From Acanthaster planci (lineage: Eukaryota; Echinodermata; Asteroidea; Valvatida; Acanthasteridae), in assembly GCF_001949145.1 (NCBI RefSeq), contig NW_019091399.1, positions 1,269,349 through 1,331,348 on the forward strand: a stretch of DNA of 62,000 bases, read 5' to 3'. The notes beneath the pieces are model-generated. The model had not been told where the DNA came from and did not search any database. It worked only from the letters and a program-made list of their open reading frames with translations. The position numbers and the translations under genes were made by a program. Shown in pieces: positions 59,261 through 62,000 of the stretch (its first letter is position 1; every line of letters begins with the position of its first letter).

Positions 59261-60942
59261 CAGGCTTGGGCAAATCCATGCTGGAATTGGGTAGAATCGA
59301 TTCCAAATTGGGAATCAGAGTTGTGATTCCACTTTTTTGAGGAATCGAATCCATACCACCGCCGATTCCATAATCTTGAGATCCGATACCAGGAACAGTC
59401 CAGCGATTCCAAAAGACTACCGTATAAAATGATCCGTCGATTTTTTAAGAACTGTGTGGTTTTATACCAAATAAAGGAACCTAGAAGTAAAGCACGCAGC
59501 TTTATTTTCATTGCCAAAAATTGAAGTCCATGACAAGACATGGCCCACATGCTTTGCAGAATCATAGCGGCGCTGTGCACGGCGTGCAGTAATCCGACCC
59601 ATTCGTCTGCAGCATGCACACCGATGGCCAACCGTTGGCTTCCTGCCAATTGCGATTCCTCAACATGCTGAGCATTTGGGTGCTACATTGTGTGCAATGA
59701 AAACGACAGTGTTTCCCACACGCCAAATTCCTCGCAATGATAAGTAGGCCTACTTCGTCACATATTACAAAAATTTGCTCAGAACTGAAAAAACCTAAAC
59801 AATGCAGCCCTTAGCCTGACATTAATTCTTCCTTTACCATGAAAAACTCGAAATGCAAGTAATTGTTGAAGTATTTGAAAATTCTCATGGTGTCAGCTTT
59901 TTGAAAATTCCCCAAATCCCACAAACCTTGGCAGTGTAATATCCCATAAAATCAGCAATCCAAAGTTATTTAAAGTCAAGCAGGGTTTCACAACTAAACC
60001 TAAACCATTCACAAGAGAGAGAAGCTGGCGAGATCTGCAATGGCAACAGTCTGGGTGGAGATAAGTGTTCATGCATGTTTCTAATAGTCATGCATGCATC
60101 GACCGCTCTGCGTTGGTGCATGGACATGTGGTTGCAGGCTGGCTGCAAGTGTTTCTTTGCGGATGCTTCGTTTTCGAGTCTGCAAGATATGCACCACAAT
60201 TACCGTCATTCACTCTGCTAAACACAAATCTTTGACTACTTTTCATCCTACACTTCTGCCATAACGGAGAGAAATGCTACTCAACCTATTGAGTGGATTA
60301 AAGGTCAAATGAGCAATTCTCAAAGTTTTCCATCTCTGCCTTGAAACAAGACTAACGGCCACGTGTTGAAGCTGGTAGTCGGCACACGCATGGGAAGAAT
60401 GTAGCTTTAGGCATGTTCACCAGCGATTACACGGACAGACGCAAGCGGTGCAGTGCAGCGCGTGAGTAGTCCAATTTCTGATGTACTTTACAATCGAAAG
60501 ATCAAGATTTGGGGGGGGGACTTTTAAGGAAATGAATATTTTTAATACCTTTCTGGCAGCATGAAAATAAAGGTACATGTACATACAGTAAGTTTTTTTC
60601 TTGTCAAATACACATTTTAAAACTCTTGGTCACTTCTATAAAAACTGAAAAAATTGAAAGACGGCGGGCTACGTAGATTGATATTCTTTTCCCATAATTG
60701 GCGTGCTTCTATGAAGTTAAAATTTCCAATTTAAACATTTGTAATGATAATAGATCTTTCACGTTTCTGACGCACTAAACGAGGATAATTTTAATGACAC
60801 ATACGAGTGTTTAGGAAACAACTTACAAGTGTAATTTCGGGCATGCTCAATATGGCATTCGCACAAATATGTAAAAATTGGAATCGCGATTCCTGGACGG
60901 AATCGGAGTCCATTCCAAAAATGCTGGAATCGCCCAACACTA
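59261..60942. mobile_element. 1682-bp hAT-like DNA transposon with perfect 8-bp target-site duplication
   Basis: The left terminus CAGGCTTGGGCAAATCC and right terminus GGAATCGCCCAACACTA are inverted partners (12 of 17 match). The exact octamer GTCTGCTG flanks both sides (59253-59260 and 60943-60950). An 8-bp duplication and CAG/TAG-x-TTGGGC ends are features of the hAT superfamily. Subterminal regions are dense in GGAATCG/CGATTCC motifs (59290-59415 and 60880-60935). No transposase ORF is apparent, so it is nonautonomous or strongly decayed. Confidence 0.85.
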
Positions 60943-61338
60943 GTCTGCTGTAGAAACATTACATGTATTATAAGGAGCTGTATACATGTACAGGTACAGT
61001 ATAGATGGATAAAGAGCATATCAGCCCGAGAAGTAAAGTCAAGATGATCTGAGCCACAATGCTAACAAAACTAGCAATGGATTTTTCTCTTCTCAAATGA
61101 AAACTACCAAGTGACAAAAAGCAATGCCTGGCACTGGCATACCGGTAGCAGAAATGCAATGCGCGTGCTATGTAATAACGTACCAGGTCCTTTGTACCCC
61201 CGAAAATGTCACAGGTTTATTTACTGAGACATGTAATGTTAAAGTACAACAGACAAAGCAATGGCAACCAAACATGAACAAATGTAGGGTGTATGTACAT
61301 ACCGGTATGTGCATGCGTAACACTCTTTGGGGGAGGGG

Positions 61339-61587
61339 GAGGCCAATTTCATAGTGCTGCTCAAGCGAAAGATTTGTTCAAGCGTGAAAAAACCTTGCTT
61401 GATAAATCAGGTCACCAGCCAAAACGTCTTGTGATGTACATGTATATTGTTTTGGAATGGTATTTAGCTGTCTTTTGGTTAGTATCACAATCACATAGAG
61501 TTTGAGCTGGTAAACCCTTCGTTTATTAAGCAAGGTTTTTTGTGCTTAAGCAAATTCTGTGCTTAAGCAGCTCTACGAAATAGGCCC
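61339..61587. mobile_element. About 249-bp GGCCAATTTCATAG element, copy 2
   Basis: It shares most of its length with the copy at 24768-25013, including CACCAGCCAAAAC, the block ATTGTTTTGGAATGGTATTT and GAGTTTGAGCTGGTAA. It ends GCTTAAGCAGCTCTACGAAA followed by TAGGCCCT, the inverse of its start. It is nonautonomous, and exact ends are uncertain by a few bases. Confidence 0.75.
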
Positions 61588-62000
61588 TAGATGTTAATGC
61601 AATTTTTCGGGAGGAGGGTGTCATTTTATTGCAACCCCTCCCCCAATTTTTGTTGATCGGAAAGCACTTCTTTTAAGGCTACACACCAGGTTTTTTTCTG
61701 TAAGGTGATTATGAAACAGAAGTGGCAAAAAAGGTCTAAGTGCATGCAGTAAATGCAACCACTGCCAACAACCATGCAACAGGGCCTGAAAAAAAACATG
61801 TACCAGGATTTACCTCACATCCATCTGTATATACATTGTACAAGTACATCCATTTCTTCTACACTTAAGTAAACCGATCTTGCATTGTGAAGTCTTCTTT
61901 GTTACAGCAGTCTGATTGTGAAAAATTCTACAAATCACTCAAGTTTCTGTCATCTATGCTCACTTCAATTTTTTAATTTTTTTTTTAATGCCAGGTGGCA

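Larger units (their letters stand above)
53288..62000. other. Upstream intron or 5' flank of the corepressor gene; no confirmed exon
   Basis: The exon ending at 53287 needs an upstream exon that ends two bases into a codon and encodes the start of a C2H2 finger; none was found here on the - strand. The stretch contains an A-rich repeat (56560-56720), a CpG-rich segment (56790-57070), an inverted repeat (57850-57978), a hAT-like element (59261-60942), a second copy of the GGCCAATTTCATAG element (61339-61587) and many TACATGTA palindromes. The remainder shows nothing recognisable. Confidence 0.5.

Noticed and set aside
59215-59649. 144-codon - strand ORF within the hAT-like element
   Set aside because: No transposase motif (DDE or RNase-H-like, BED finger, dimerisation domain) is visible, and it spans the element terminus.

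Overview
The window is animal nuclear DNA: genes are split into short exons with GT-AG introns, intergenic and intronic DNA is AT-rich, and it is full of degenerate mobile elements. Gene content (an axonemal dynein light chain, a mitochondrial ribosomal protein, an ELM2-SANT zinc-finger corepressor), the very frequent palindromes TACATGTA and TACCGGTA, and the repeat types suggest a marine invertebrate deuterostome (echinoderm, hemichordate or lancelet). I cannot fix the species.

Layout. 1-4345: a degenerate tandem array with a 16-bp unit, running off the left edge. 4346-9666: mostly gene-poor, with one possible orphan cyclic-nucleotide-binding exon. 9667-11625 (+): complete 3-exon gene for a PhnZ/TmpB-type HD-domain mixed-valent di-iron oxygenase of organophosphonate breakdown. 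13951-16243 (-): complete 3-exon trans-L-3-hydroxyproline dehydratase (L3HYPDH), convergent with the previous gene. 18818-25259 (-): complete 8-exon mitochondrial ribosomal protein uS10m (MRPS10). 25645-32446 (+): complete 8-exon axonemal dynein light chain 1 (DNAL1), head-to-head with MRPS10 across 385 bp. 40119-53287 (-): the last 12 recognised exons of a TRERF1/ZNF541/MIDEAS-type C2H2 + ELM2-SANT corepressor; its 5' exons were not found and probably lie beyond 62000. 53288-62000: its upstream intron or 5' flank, with several mobile elements.

All four complete genes were rebuilt by joining exons whose splice phases agree at every junction, giving open proteins of 193, 365, 254 and 198 aa. 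The corepressor adds 1139 aa in phase over 12 exons.

Two things stand out. First, an animal carries an intron-bearing PhnZ-like gene with every known metal and substrate-gating residue in place. Second, the order MRPS10 - DNAL1 - TRERF1/MIDEAS-like, with L3HYPDH close by, looks like the pre-duplication ancestor of two human regions: 6p21.1 (MRPS10 next to TRERF1) and 14q24.3 (DNAL1 next to MIDEAS). Introns and spacers also hold a set of small inverted-repeat elements, including a 1.68-kb hAT-like element with a perfect 8-bp target duplication and a 260-bp hAT-like MITE family whose right half is a short tandem repeat.
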